Source: Deltaproteobacteria bacterium
GTDB taxonomy: Bacteria > Desulfobacterota > Desulfomonilia > Desulfomonilales > Desulfomonilaceae
Direction: 5' to 3'
DNA: 34,219 nucleotides
Assembly (NCBI GenBank): GCA_026388665.1
Contig: JAPLJJ010000276.1
Coordinates: 1-34,219, forward strand
This document shows positions 1 to 8,552 of the stretch, piece after piece. Position 1 is the first letter of the stretch, and each line of letters starts with the position of its first letter. The position numbers were made by a program, and so were the translations under genes. The notes under the pieces were generated by a model. It saw only the letters and a program-made list of their open reading frames with translations, did not search any database and was not told the DNA's origin.

Positions 1-23
1 GACACGGAGTGGCGCGTGCTACA

Positions 24-230
24 TCAAATGTCGTTCTCAGACAGATCTGCAAATTTTAGCAAATGTAGTAAAAGGCCTCGCTTGAGGGGTTTGGCTCCAT
101 GAATCGGAACCGAAAGACGAGTGGTCGAGCCTGTTTTACCATAAATATGGTGACTCCCGTTAATACGCAGGAGACTCCAGCCATTTCGTTCCAGGGTTCT
201 ACATAGCTGTCCGCCTGTCACAGACCTCAA
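24..230 (-). CDS. hicA: HicA-type mRNA interferase toxin
   Basis: A 68-aa protein of the HicA/YcfA family. These toxins are small double-stranded-RNA-binding-fold ribonucleases that cleave mRNA when not held by HicB. What is seen: the N-terminal helix followed by NGWSLLRINGSHHIY, which holds the family's conserved G-S-H-H segment with the presumed catalytic histidine (about residues 17-30), then a basic strand and a leucine-rich C-terminus. The start is TTG at 230-228, whose last two bases lie inside the TGA stop of the upstream hicB (TTGA overlap), implying translational coupling. The length fits the family (about 60-85 aa). The order hicB then hicA is the less common arrangement but well known. 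The family call is strong; activity is inferred. Confidence 0.87.
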   Translation of the reverse strand: MRSVTGGQLCRTLERNGWSLLRINGSHHIYGKTGSTTRLSVPIHGAKPLKRGLLLHLLKFADLSENDI

Positions 231-430
231 AATGCGATTTCCATCACTCGAGCGTTATCGCCACAAGAAGGTTGATCCATAGACACTGATAGACAAGCCT
301 CAACAGCCTCTCGTACATTTTTCAGGAGTTCTTCAATAGTATCACCTTGGGTAGCGCAACCTGGGATAGCGGGGACCTCTGCCCAATATCCGCCTTCTTC
401 AGCTTCGTGTATTACAATTTTGAGTTTCAT
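227..430 (-). CDS. hicB: HicB-type antitoxin
   Basis: A 67-aa protein with the HicB fold signature. It opens with MKLKIVIHEAEEGGYWAEVP, followed by the family-typical IPGCATQGDTIEELLKNVREAVE (residues 22-44). It should bind and neutralise HicA, encoded immediately downstream with a 4-base overlap. No C-terminal helix-turn-helix or ribbon-helix-helix is visible, so this is the short HicB class and autoregulation cannot be argued from the protein. A GGAG sits about 9 nt before the ATG. A perfect TATAAT -10 element lies at 467-462 on the minus strand, but no convincing -35 accompanies it. Confidence 0.87.
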   Translation of the reverse strand: MKLKIVIHEAEEGGYWAEVPAIPGCATQGDTIEELLKNVREAVEACLSVSMDQPSCGDNARVMEIAF

Positions 431-508
431 GTGACCAGCTCCGCTTTCGTCGTTGCGTCATATTATACAGCAATTTGAGGCGCCACGGACTGAAATTTAA
501 GCGCCATA

Positions 509-605
509 GTCATTTCGAGTGAAGCGGGAAATCTATCCAGGGCCGGCAATGATCTATCCCCGTAATGCTATAGATCTCTCGTCGCTACGCTCACTCGAGA
601 TAACA
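509..605. repeat. Palindromic interspersed repeat (GTCATTTCGAG type)
   Basis: Two arms face each other. The left arm (509-535) begins GTCATTTCGAGTGAAGCG and ends in AATCTA. The right arm (571-605), read on the opposite strand, begins GTTATCTCGAGTGAGCG and ends in AGATCTA. This matches the general form of the short 'GTCATTCCGAG...GAATCT' palindromic elements found scattered in many bacterial genomes, including Desulfobacterota. A related half-element lies at 20373-20410. An open reading frame runs through it into the downstream lipoprotein gene, but that part is repeat-derived and unlikely to be coding. Confidence 0.6.
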
Positions 606-701
606 CGCCTGGTCGTCCAGGCCCCACGGCGATTGCCAATTTCACATGAAAATGATATGATTAGTCAGTTTCTTTCAAGCAAAAGAAGTGGCGCAAAAAA
701 C

Positions 702-863
702 ATGAAATACTGGTTGATATTGCTTACCATCTTGACTGTAGCGCTTAATGGATGCGCTTCCCTTATGGACGCTCAATTCCAGACAAAAGACGGTAAAGAA
801 AGCCCGTTTAAGCCAAAAGTGAACCAGCACGAACCCATTCGGGCGCCTGTCTACCGCGACTAA
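702..863 (+). CDS. Small predicted lipoprotein
   Basis: A 53-aa protein starting at the ATG at 702. It has a short positively charged start, a hydrophobic stretch (WLILLTILTVAL) and a lipobox ending NGC with Cys18, typical of signal peptidase II substrates. The mature part is only about 36 residues, polar and proline-rich, with no recognised domain. The reading frame stays open upstream to about 519, but that extension lies over the palindromic repeat and would bury the signal peptide, so the internal ATG was chosen. The function is unknown; it is probably an envelope-anchored small protein. The Shine-Dalgarno match is weak (AGAAG about 12 nt upstream). Confidence 0.5.
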   Translation: MKYWLILLTILTVALNGCASLMDAQFQTKDGKESPFKPKVNQHEPIRAPVYRD

Positions 864-966
864 TAACAATCATGTAACAGGCGGCAATCAGTCGTCTACC
901 AAAACTGCTCCACGCTGTCCTTAACAACGGACATTTACTTTTTACAATTAACAGATGATAAGAAAT

Positions 967-986
967 GGTCGGCATAGACGCCGACC
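967..986 (-). terminator. Hairpin downstream of rpoH, possible terminator
   Basis: A perfect 7-bp GC-rich stem (GGTCGGC / GCCGACC) with a 6-nt loop lies 71 bp past the rpoH stop codon. Read on the minus strand it is followed by ATTTCTTATC, only moderately U-rich, so it is a weak or factor-assisted terminator or an mRNA 3'-end stabiliser. Confidence 0.4.
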
Positions 987-1056
987 CCACTGTAACAGTA
1001 TGAAATATCGGCTCAGACTTTGCCACGTTTGTCGAGAGGCGGCAAATCAGTTCAGG

Positions 1057-1902
1057 TCAGGCAGCTACAAGCTCGGTAGCCTGGTAACTACCCTTCAACT
1101 TCTGCAATGCGGCGCGTTCAATCTGTCTGGCTCGCTCTCGAGTCACCCCGAAATGCTTCCCAAGTTCCTTTAAGGTTTCGGGCTCATCAGATAGTATTCG
1201 CTTCTGAACTATATATTTTTCGCGTGGATTCAGCTTGTCTACTGCATCATCCACCCAGCGTTTCAAGTTTGCAAACTCCTGCCGCTCAGCAAGTTCTCGT
1301 TCCTGGTCGGGTCTATCGTCTCTTAACGTGTCTACAAAAGAGTCGCGTGAGCTATCACCAAGCATTTCATCGAGCGACAAGTCTCTGGCTTTCAGCCGCG
1401 CTGCCATATCAATTACTTCATCTTCGGACACATTGATCCTGTCCGCCAGCTTCGACACATTATCCAGATGAATATCAAAATCTACAGCTTCGGGGAGATC
1501 GCTAATTCGGTAGAATAATTTCCTCTGTGCCTGGGTTGTTCCCATTTTAACCATGGACCATGATCTGATGATGTGGTTCTGAATATACGCCTTGATCCAC
1601 CAGACCGCGTAGGAGATCAAACGATAACCCTTGTCAGGATCAAACTTTTCAACGGCCTTGATTAGACCGATGTTACCCTCCTGTACGAGGTCCATCACCT
1701 TGATGCCGTAGTTCCGATAGCCCAACGCCACCTTTATGACAAAACGGAGGTTGGCGGTTATCAAATCATTAACCGCCTGCTCGTCGCCTTCATCACGACA
1801 TCTATAAGCTAATTCACTTTCCTGGTCGCGGGTAAGAATGGGATAATGTTCTATTTCGGCCAGGTAAGTCTTCAATTCGTCGGCTTCAGTCCAATAATTC
1901 AT
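1057..1902 (-). CDS. rpoH: RNA polymerase sigma-32 (heat-shock) factor
   Basis: A 281-aa sigma-70-family protein of the RpoH type. Region 1.2 and region 2 occupy about residues 10-115, with the core-binding stretch DLVQEGNIGLIKAVEKFD (71-88) and the -10-recognition helix YAVWWIKAYIQNHI (98-111). The RpoH-box signature Q-R-K-L-F-Y (126-131) distinguishes it from RpoD. Region 4 at the C-terminus carries the helix-turn-helix ELGKHFGVTRERARQIE for -35 contact. The start at 1902 is preceded by a strong GGGAGGTC Shine-Dalgarno; an upstream in-frame ATG at 1968 has none. It directs core polymerase to heat-shock promoters. It is divergent from a toxin-antitoxin pair with 136 bp between starts. Confidence 0.93.
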   Translation of the reverse strand: MNYWTEADELKTYLAEIEHYPILTRDQESELAYRCRDEGDEQAVNDLITANLRFVIKVALGYRNYGIKVMDLVQEGNIGLIKAVEKFDPDKGYRLISYAVWWIKAYIQNHIIRSWSMVKMGTTQAQRKLFYRISDLPEAVDFDIHLDNVSKLADRINVSEDEVIDMAARLKARDLSLDEMLGDSSRDSFVDTLRDDRPDQERELAERQEFANLKRWVDDAVDKLNPREKYIVQKRILSDEPETLKELGKHFGVTRERARQIERAALQKLKGSYQATELVAA

Positions 1903-1990
1903 TGTGACCTCCCCTATAGTAATTCGCCACGTAGTAATTGAGATGCTCATCATCCAAAAAGGTTTCAATGGGAGGGAGAGATTGAAAAAA

Positions 1991-2019
1991 TTGACATCAA
2001 AAACAAATGTTACTAGAAT
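1991..2019 (+). promoter_or_regulatory. Sigma-70-type promoter of the first RelE-type TA pair
   Basis: A perfect -35 TTGACA (1991-1996), a 17-bp spacer and a -10 TAGAAT (2014-2019, five of six consensus bases) stand 20 bp before the antitoxin ATG. The pair TGACAT / ATGTTA forms an imperfect inverted repeat between the two hexamers, a reasonable place for autoregulatory antitoxin binding (inference). Confidence 0.65.
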
Positions 2020-2038
2020 CGAGGGTGAGGACTTAAAT

Positions 2039-2251
2039 ATGGCAGTTCCAGCTCACAGCGGATCGGATTACGGTTCCGAGGTTTTAATTGAACACATGTT
2101 CGATGATCCGGACCTGCAAGAGGAGTTTAACGCTCTGATTTCAAACGAGGATCGTTTGGATTATATCGAGGCAATGAACGCTCTTGGTAGGATTGAAAAA
2201 AACGGAACATACACACATGAAGAGATGATGGCTCTTCTTGGCCTTGACTAA
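2039..2251 (+). CDS. Antitoxin partner of RelE/ParE-type toxin
   Basis: A 70-aa acidic protein placed directly before a RelE/ParE-like toxin. No DNA-binding domain is recognised by eye. The segment DPDLQEEFNAL...EDRLDYIEAMNALGR (about 24-51) matches, in spacing and residues, DPDLLAEYRAL...EDKDDFLEMIHIFRK in the antitoxin at 12180-12395, so the two belong to one uncommon antitoxin family. The start at 2039 is supported by GAGGGTGAGG ending 8 nt upstream and by the promoter at 1991-2019, which rules out the longer frame opening at 1904. Role as antitoxin is inferred from position and from the paralogous pair. Confidence 0.72.
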   Translation: MAVPAHSGSDYGSEVLIEHMFDDPDLQEEFNALISNEDRLDYIEAMNALGRIEKNGTYTHEEMMALLGLD

Positions 2252-2521
2252 TTGACATCCGCTTATTGGCTTGCGTATGAAAAGTCCGTCTATAAGCAGC
2301 TCTCCGAATTACCCACGAACACAAGAGTCAGAATAGTCTCCAAGATTAAATCCCTTGTAATTTCACCCTATCCTAGAGGGTGCAGAAAATTATCCTCCAA
2401 GAGGATGTCTTATCGCGTTCGCAGTGGCGATTACCGCATCCTATATAAGGTAGACTCCGTATCCAAAACCATCACCATAATGTCGGTCGCCCATAGAAAA
2501 GAAGTCTATCGGCGTAATTAA
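2252..2521 (+). CDS. RelE/ParE-type toxin
   Basis: An 89-aa protein of the RelE/ParE toxin superfamily. The diagnostic C-terminal half reads RGCRKLSSKRMSYRVRSGDYRILYKVD (about 47-73), the R-x-R-x-G-x-Y-R-I-x-Y strand pair of RelE-like ribosome-dependent mRNases, followed by VAHRKEVYRR. It starts with TTG immediately after the antitoxin stop (no gap), so it depends on coupling to antitoxin translation. It lies convergent with the Lon-like protease gene, a type of enzyme that degrades antitoxins in other bacteria. Whether it acts on mRNA (RelE) or gyrase (ParE) cannot be settled here. Confidence 0.83.
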   Translation: MTSAYWLAYEKSVYKQLSELPTNTRVRIVSKIKSLVISPYPRGCRKLSSKRMSYRVRSGDYRILYKVDSVSKTITIMSVAHRKEVYRRN

Positions 2522-2576
2522 ACACCAATGGCTTTATTCCTCAGACGCGTGGTGTTCTTTTTCAGATTGTTCTTCT

Positions 2577-5024
2577 TCAGAGTAGGCTGTCCTCAAATTC
2601 CTTGATACCTCGAGCCAGGTCCTCAAGTTTTTGATTCACAAGAAAATTAATTGTTCCCTCGGGATATTCTCCGTTTTCATCCCTTGCGCCCGCGGGTATT
2701 CCAGTGATTACTTCTATTCCCTGATCCACGTGTTCCACCTGCCAGATGTGGAACGCTCCGCCTTTTACGGCTTCAATGACTTCGGAATTCAGAGCGAGGT
2801 CCCCAATATTGGTCTTGGGAATCATAACACCCTGACGGCTGGTCAATCCTAGTCCCTTACAGACCTTGAAAAAACCTTCGATCTTCTGGTTCACACCACC
2901 TATTGCCTGAACTTCACCGTTCTGGTTCACGCTTCCCGTGACAGCTATACCCTGATCGATCGGGACACAGGAAAGGGAACTCAACAACGCGTATAGCTCT
3001 GTTGAGGAAGCTGAATCGCCATCAACACCCGAGTACGATTGCTCGAATGTGATACTTGCCGTCAAGTTGAGCGGTTTATCCTGAGCGAACCGGTCACGCA
3101 GGAAACCTGTAAGGATTAGAACACCCTTGTCATAAGTTGAACCGGAAAGTTCAGCTTCCTTTTCAATGCTGATTATTCCGGATTTCCCCATGCTCGTCTT
3201 GACCGTAATACGAGAGGGCTTGCCAAAAGAAATCTCAGGCAATGAATAAACACTGAGTCCGTTTATCTGTCCGACCTTGGCCCCATCAGTGTCAATCATG
3301 ATAATGCCGTCTTCTATGTACTCCTGTATCTTGTCTTCGAACATGTTCACGCGTTCAACCCTGTCCGCATTGGCCTGTTCAACATGCTCCGCTTTAATTA
3401 TGTCCGAACCATTCTCGCGCGCCACAAGATCAGCTTCCCTTAATACATCGCCAATCCGTTCGAGCTGTGATGTTATCTTTTTTTTACGGCCCGCCCATCG
3501 AATCGCAAGACGCGCGATTGCTTCCACCCCACTAGCGTTACTCGGGAGTAGATTCTCCTCATTGCTGATCCGTGCTATGAAGCCGATGACCTTCTTCCGA
3601 TTTTGATCGGTATTGTCCATGCTCGTATCAAAATCAGCCTTAACCTTGAAGATCTTACGGAAATCTTCATCATACCAGTGCAGCAGGTCATAAACTTCCG
3701 GGTCCCCAATCATTATGACCTTAAGCCTGATCGGTATTTTTTCAGGCTTGAGGGCGCTATTAAACAGCCACCCGAATGGTTCGGACTGGATCTCAGTCAC
3801 ATGATTCCTAAGGTTTCTCTTTAGAGTGGGCCAGCTACCCAGCTCCATTACCAGATCCCTCGAATTTACAACGAGGAAACCGCCATTTGCCTTGAGTAGG
3901 CTGCCGGATTTTATATGCCGATAATCCGAAAACCAGACTCCGTTCTGGTCAACGACTCTCTCTATAGTACCAAACAGGTTGCGATACGTTGGGGTAGTCT
4001 CTATGATTACCGGTGGTTTCGTAGTCTCGGAGTTGTCAATGAGAAGATTAACTTCGTAGTATTTAAGTTGAGTAGGATCCGGCGGCATTAGTATTGGAGG
4101 GCTTGCGCCCTCGGTTCCCGGTGGAGGAGGAACGATTCTAGGTCGGAACCGATCCAGGTGGGCAATTATGTCTGCTTCTACCTCATCAAAATAGGTTTTT
4201 ACAGCTTCTGTCGGAAAACTTTCACGTAACGGCGCAATCAAATCTTTTAGTAAAGGTTCGATCGACTCCTTGCCTAATTTCTCGAGGTCTTCCTGAATCG
4301 TCTTGTCGATATCACGCGCGGCCTTAAATATCTTTTCCATCTCCTGTGACAGTTCTTTATATGTCGCCTTTAGCTTAGCGAGTTCGTCCGCGGAGAATTT
4401 GCCTTCATCAACAAGCGCTTCAAGCTGTTCTATCTTCATGGGGTTCCCGACAACGACAGGAGCCAGGTCCGGTCGAGTGAAAGGGCCTACCTGCATCTGG
4501 ACCATCATAAAATTTTGAGTGCTTACCTTGTTCTCGAAATTCTTAAACAACGCCTTTTGTGCGCCCATGTGCCTGGTAACGATTTCATTTCGCGCTGCTT
4601 GAAATTCTTCGCTTTCAAAGATTGCGGGAATCTTTGTTTTTAGAGAACTGATAAGGTCATTGACTTGGTCCCTAAAGGTTGCGCCTTGCCCCGCAGACAA
4701 AACAATGAGTCTCGGGTTGTCCGGGCCCTTGAAATTATTTACGTAACAGAGGTCGTCCGGCACAGGACCACCAACGTTGAATTCCTCCAAAAGTTTCTTT
4801 ACGGTCGCTGTCCGACCTGTCCCGTTGGTGCCGGAAACAAAAATGTTGTAACCATGGCTCTTCATCGCCAAGCCGCGATTGATAGCTTTCACGGCTCGAT
4901 CCTGACCAACTATTTCCTCAGCCGCTTCGACTGACGATGTTGTCCCTGAAATCAAACCTTCCGGTGGACCGATCCATGCTAAATCTTCCCAGCTTAATCG
5001 GAGCTTTTCCTTGAGATCACTCAT
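2577..5024 (-). CDS. Lon-family (S16) ATP-dependent protease, AAA_32 type
   Basis: An 815-aa cytoplasmic protease of the LonB-like/YcbZ-like branch. The Walker A motif GTNGTGRT sits at 65-72, far nearer the N-terminus than in classical Lon, and the usual Lon substrate-binding N-domain is absent; instead a long helical insert (about 110-290) interrupts the AAA region. A proline-rich stretch is at about 300-320. The C-terminal S16 domain has the dyad Ser671 (in GDSASS) and Lys714 (in GVNQKIEG), exactly 43 residues apart as in E. coli Lon. The ATG at 5024 has AGGATG as Shine-Dalgarno. It should degrade misfolded or regulatory proteins. The gene follows gmhA on the same strand with a 108-bp gap. 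Confidence 0.9.
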   Translation of the reverse strand: MSDLKEKLRLSWEDLAWIGPPEGLISGTTSSVEAAEEIVGQDRAVKAINRGLAMKSHGYNIFVSGTNGTGRTATVKKLLEEFNVGGPVPDDLCYVNNFKGPDNPRLIVLSAGQGATFRDQVNDLISSLKTKIPAIFESEEFQAARNEIVTRHMGAQKALFKNFENKVSTQNFMMVQMQVGPFTRPDLAPVVVGNPMKIEQLEALVDEGKFSADELAKLKATYKELSQEMEKIFKAARDIDKTIQEDLEKLGKESIEPLLKDLIAPLRESFPTEAVKTYFDEVEADIIAHLDRFRPRIVPPPPGTEGASPPILMPPDPTQLKYYEVNLLIDNSETTKPPVIIETTPTYRNLFGTIERVVDQNGVWFSDYRHIKSGSLLKANGGFLVVNSRDLVMELGSWPTLKRNLRNHVTEIQSEPFGWLFNSALKPEKIPIRLKVIMIGDPEVYDLLHWYDEDFRKIFKVKADFDTSMDNTDQNRKKVIGFIARISNEENLLPSNASGVEAIARLAIRWAGRKKKITSQLERIGDVLREADLVARENGSDIIKAEHVEQANADRVERVNMFEDKIQEYIEDGIIMIDTDGAKVGQINGLSVYSLPEISFGKPSRITVKTSMGKSGIISIEKEAELSGSTYDKGVLILTGFLRDRFAQDKPLNLTASITFEQSYSGVDGDSASSTELYALLSSLSCVPIDQGIAVTGSVNQNGEVQAIGGVNQKIEGFFKVCKGLGLTSRQGVMIPKTNIGDLALNSEVIEAVKGGAFHIWQVEHVDQGIEVITGIPAGARDENGEYPEGTINFLVNQKLEDLARGIKEFEDSLL

Positions 5025-5132
5025 GTTTTGACATCCTGTATAAGTATTGCGCTTCGTTTAGTAAAACTAAGGCTATATTGAACTCATTGAATTGATAAAT
5101 GTTGTCAGGCTAAAGTCTGACCTATGTACTGG

Positions 5133-5708
5133 TCACATCGAGCCGAATAGCTTCATATCCAGCATTTCAACAATTGTGTGGCCTATGATCATGTGTGTCT
5201 CCTGAATCCGAGGTGTGCTCGAACCATAGACACTAAGGTAATGGTCGCAGTGGGCGCTCATTTCGCTATCAGGCGCGCCTCCAAAGCCCACTGTTATGAG
5301 ACCAAGCTCACGTGCAAGTCTAAGCCCCTTGTTAACATTGGCGGACCTGCCTGAAGTGCTGATACCAATTGCAGCGTCACCTTTTCGCCCGAGCGCGGCA
5401 ATCTGCTTAGCAAAAATATCGCTGAAATCGTAATCATTCCCGATAGCGGTCAACACAGATGTGTCTGTCGTCAATGCAAGCGCAGGCAGAGGCCGGCGTT
5501 CTATCCGGTATCTATTCACAAATTCCGCGGCAACATGTTGAGCGTCCGCGGCGGAGCCCCCATTACCGAACAACAAGACTTTATCGCCTCTTTTTATGAC
5601 ATCAATCAGTTGATAAACAATTTCAATTAACGTGTCCAAAGACGCAGCCAGGAATTCATCTCTGACACGCGCGCTTTCGCCAAAAATCGCCCGTATTTCA
5701 GTTTCCAA
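5133..5708 (-). CDS. gmhA: Phosphoheptose isomerase (sedoheptulose-7-phosphate isomerase)
   Basis: A SIS-domain protein of about 191 aa that converts sedoheptulose 7-phosphate to D-glycero-D-manno-heptose 7-phosphate, the first step of lipopolysaccharide inner-core heptose synthesis. Seen: GNGGSAADAQH (48-58), STSGRSANV (118-126) and TPRIQETHMIIGH (165-177). His58, Glu62, Gln169 and His177 align at a constant offset of three with the E. coli GmhA zinc and active-site residues His61, Glu65, Gln172 and His180. There is no ATG. I chose the TTG at 5708 because GAGAGG lies 9 nt upstream and the length then fits the family; the frame stays open to a TTG at 5765 without a ribosome site. It indicates a Gram-negative envelope. 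Confidence 0.88.
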   Translation of the reverse strand: METEIRAIFGESARVRDEFLAASLDTLIEIVYQLIDVIKRGDKVLLFGNGGSAADAQHVAAEFVNRYRIERRPLPALALTTDTSVLTAIGNDYDFSDIFAKQIAALGRKGDAAIGISTSGRSANVNKGLRLARELGLITVGFGGAPDSEMSAHCDHYLSVYGSSTPRIQETHMIIGHTIVEMLDMKLFGSM

Positions 5709-5876
5709 CGCTTTTCGCCTCTCATAGTCAACTAACACCGATTCATTTATCACATAATAGGTCAATATTGCATCAATATTTAGGATTACCCCTGATGATC
5801 AAGTGATCCGGATTGCTTTTTTTGTTCTATCTTTTCCGAGGCTTTTGGCTTATATCTGAAAAGTTTAGAGGCTTAC

Positions 5877-7883
5877 ATGATGTTTCATAAGAATGACATA
5901 ATCGATTATTATGATGATTCTCGCTTGTGCTGCGCCCTGGTCCTGGATGTTGATGACCGACGTCTGCGTGTGCTCAATGATCAGGGGAAAGAGGCGAATA
6001 TATCCGCCAATCGGGCCCTTGTTGGGGGTAAGTATTCTGATTTTCCCGCTCAGGGTTCGAAAGATGAACTGACTCATCGACTCAAAGAGCTTTTCGTAAA
6101 ACGCGAAGAGATCAAGAAAACAATAGACCTTAAAGAATTGTGGGAGATAGTGGGGCCGGAAACTGATCAGATAAGCATTCGGGATCTCAGCGAACTCTTT
6201 TTCGGTTCTCAGGATAACATTGACGCTCAGGCCGCATTAGTCCGCGCGATTGTTGAAAACCGTTTGTACTTCAAAATTCGACCCCAAGGGATTGAAGCTG
6301 TATCCCCTGATAAAGTGGAACAGGAAGAAGTTCGAAGGCGTAAAGAGGTTGAGCGGGGCGAGTTCATATCCAGATGCGCGGAATTCCTGTCGAAACTGAA
6401 AACCGGGGAAGCTGTCGACCTATCGGAAGCGGATGAAGGGCTGCCGGCCTTGCTGGAAGAAGCAGCGCTTATGGGGCCTGATTGGCTTAACAAGAAGAGG
6501 GCTCGGGATATATTTGCACGCGCGGGGCTGATTCCTGCGTGGGACCCTTTCAAGGTTCTTGTGAGACTTGGGATCTGGTCTGAAGATGAAAACATTCGGT
6601 TGAGGGCGGAACAGATACCCATTGAGTTTTCGGCTCAAGCTCTGGAACAAGCGGAGCTGGCGGCTACCAAGCCTGTGGATCATGATGACCGGAAGATCTT
6701 TGAAAACAATGTCATAACGATTGATTCGGCAAGCACCCGAGACATTGATGACGCTATATCGATAAGCTTCGAGGGCGATAAGACCATTATCGGGATCCAT
6801 ATTACGGAAGCGGCATTTTTCGTGGAGCATAACTCCGATCTCGACAAAGAGATCAGGGAACGGGCCGTTTCTATTTATATGCCGGATCTTGTGTTACCGA
6901 TGATGCCACCGACTTTGTCGGAACAGGCGGCAAGTTTAGTTAAAGGAGAACTTCGCCCGGGGATAAGCGCGATAGTCGTTTTTGACAGGGGCCTTAATAT
7001 GATTGAATACCGTATCGCAAGATCCCTTGTCAGGGTGAGCGACAGGCTCTCTTATGAAGAGGCTGATCGGCGCATATACGACCCAGATTCTGTTGAGGCC
7101 CGCATGTATGCTGTCGCTCTCTCCTTACGGCAAAACCGAATCGCGTCCGGCGCCATTATATTCAAGGACCCTGAACTTATTGTTAAGGTTAACGAAGATA
7201 AATCAATTGAGCTTTCAGTTCGAGAACGTGAGACAAGTTCTCAAGTCCTGGTTTCAGAGTTGATGATACTTGCAAACAATCTGTTTGCGCTGACGCTCAA
7301 GAACAGGAATATTCCCTGCATTTATCGCAGTCAGCCACCACCACTCGAAAAGATAGAACTTTCCCGGCAATATGATCCGGTACTTTCATACAGGTGTAAG
7401 AAAACCCTTGCCCGAGGAAATCTTGGTCTGAATCCGGAACCACATTCGACACTCGGGCTGAACGTTTACACTACGGCTACGTCGCCGCTCAGGAGGTACA
7501 CGGACCTTCTAACGCAAAGACAACTCGTCGCCGCACTCGATGAAAACATTCGACCCTTTGACGCTGATACTCTCGACAGACTTCTTTCCGAGATCTCTTA
7601 TCGGTTGGACAGATCATCAATTGTTGAAAGAGAGCGCCATCGATATTATCTTTTGAAATATATGGAACAAAGAATAAACGATGAATTTGAGGTCATTGTT
7701 CTGCAACGGTTCCCAAGGTTTTATCTAGTGCAGATTACAGATCTGGGCTGGAACACGGTGTTACATACCCCGGCAAGTGTGAATCTGAGTCCGTACGACC
7801 GAGCTATGGCGAAGGTGGAAAAGGCTCATCCACGTGAGGACAAGTTAACATTTTCTCTCGTCCGTGTTCTGCCGCATATTTAG
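5877..7883 (+). CDS. RNase II/R-family 3'-5' exoribonuclease
   Basis: A 668-aa RNB-domain protein. The catalytic signature D-x5-D-I-D-D is complete (Asp283, Asp289, Asp291, Asp292), matching the magnesium-binding aspartates of E. coli RNase II. It is followed by the family motifs GIHITEAAFFV and MPPTLSEQAASLVKGE, and near the C-terminus by the RNB-end motif TTATSPLRRYTDLLTQRQL. The N-terminal about 110 residues are a small beta domain, and the C-terminal S1-like region is short, so overall it is closer to RNase II-like proteins of cyanobacteria and chloroplasts than to full RNase R. It degrades mRNA or processes RNA 3' ends in the cytoplasm. It is the first gene of a close-packed four-gene run. 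GAGG sits 6 nt before the ATG pair. Confidence 0.88.
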   Translation: MMFHKNDIIDYYDDSRLCCALVLDVDDRRLRVLNDQGKEANISANRALVGGKYSDFPAQGSKDELTHRLKELFVKREEIKKTIDLKELWEIVGPETDQISIRDLSELFFGSQDNIDAQAALVRAIVENRLYFKIRPQGIEAVSPDKVEQEEVRRRKEVERGEFISRCAEFLSKLKTGEAVDLSEADEGLPALLEEAALMGPDWLNKKRARDIFARAGLIPAWDPFKVLVRLGIWSEDENIRLRAEQIPIEFSAQALEQAELAATKPVDHDDRKIFENNVITIDSASTRDIDDAISISFEGDKTIIGIHITEAAFFVEHNSDLDKEIRERAVSIYMPDLVLPMMPPTLSEQAASLVKGELRPGISAIVVFDRGLNMIEYRIARSLVRVSDRLSYEEADRRIYDPDSVEARMYAVALSLRQNRIASGAIIFKDPELIVKVNEDKSIELSVRERETSSQVLVSELMILANNLFALTLKNRNIPCIYRSQPPPLEKIELSRQYDPVLSYRCKKTLARGNLGLNPEPHSTLGLNVYTTATSPLRRYTDLLTQRQLVAALDENIRPFDADTLDRLLSEISYRLDRSSIVERERHRYYLLKYMEQRINDEFEVIVLQRFPRFYLVQITDLGWNTVLHTPASVNLSPYDRAMAKVEKAHPREDKLTFSLVRVLPHI

Positions 7884-7925
7884 ATCGCGACCCATTCTGT
7901 TCACGGTCTATTTCAGGATTCTGAT

Positions 7926-8552
7926 TTGGCGCATCATATTAGGCACACATACAATACTCTCGCTGGATTCCAAAAGCGGCTTCTTCTGGCAAGACAGCGG
8001 TATCCAAAAAAGAAACTGCCTGCTGACGGGCTAACCACCGCTGCCGTACTGGTCCCGATATTTCAGAAAAACCATAATCTTCACGTGTTGCTCACTAAAA
8101 GATCGGACATGGTTGAGCATCACAGAGGCGAGATTTCATTTCCGGGCGGGAAACTCGACTCGACTGACCCTGACATCAGATCGTGCGCTCTTCGAGAAAC
8201 CTCGGAAGAAGTCGGGGTATCTCCTGATGATGTTCAGGTGTTGACTGAACTCGATGATTTTTACACGGTTGCCACACGTTTCCACGTAGTCCCTTTCGTG
8301 GGCATAATTCCTTATCCGTATGAATTTAGAGTCAGTCAGAGGGAAATCGCCGGGCTTGTGGCCCCTCCCCTCGAGGTCTTTTTTGACCCTTCCAGACGAC
8401 ATGAAGATGTGTGGATTTTTCGGGGCGCTCCGGTTCAGGTAGTTTCTTATCTGTGGGAAGGACACAACATCTGGGGCGCCACAGCGCGAATACTCAGTCA
8501 TCTCGTGGAACTGATCGAATCACAGGAGCACAAAAATGAATTCACTAAATGA
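7926..8552 (+). CDS. Nudix hydrolase, CoA pyrophosphatase type
   Basis: A 208-aa Nudix enzyme. The upstream signature LLTKRSDMVEHHRGEISFPGG (residues 55-75) is the NuCoA motif of coenzyme A diphosphatases (NudL/PCD1 group). The Nudix box follows directly: GGKLDST...ALRETSEEVGV (74-98), with the usual first Glu replaced by Asp as is normal in this subgroup. It likely hydrolyses CoA or oxidised/acyl-CoA to 3',5'-ADP and 4'-phosphopantetheine. The start is TTG at 7926 with AGGA 8 nt upstream. The last 17 bases overlap the next gene's start, so the two are co-translated from one message. Confidence 0.88.
   Translation: MAHHIRHTYNTLAGFQKRLLLARQRYPKKKLPADGLTTAAVLVPIFQKNHNLHVLLTKRSDMVEHHRGEISFPGGKLDSTDPDIRSCALRETSEEVGVSPDDVQVLTELDDFYTVATRFHVVPFVGIIPYPYEFRVSQREIAGLVAPPLEVFFDPSRRHEDVWIFRGAPVQVVSYLWEGHNIWGATARILSHLVELIESQEHKNEFTK

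Noticed and set aside
519-701. N-terminal extension of the small lipoprotein frame to 114 aa
   Set aside because: It runs over the palindromic repeat and would place the signal peptide and lipobox in the middle of the protein.
1903-2038. Heat-shock (sigma-32-like) promoter for rpoH
   Set aside because: An ATTGAAA element is present, but no acceptable CCCCAT-type -10 at proper spacing was found.
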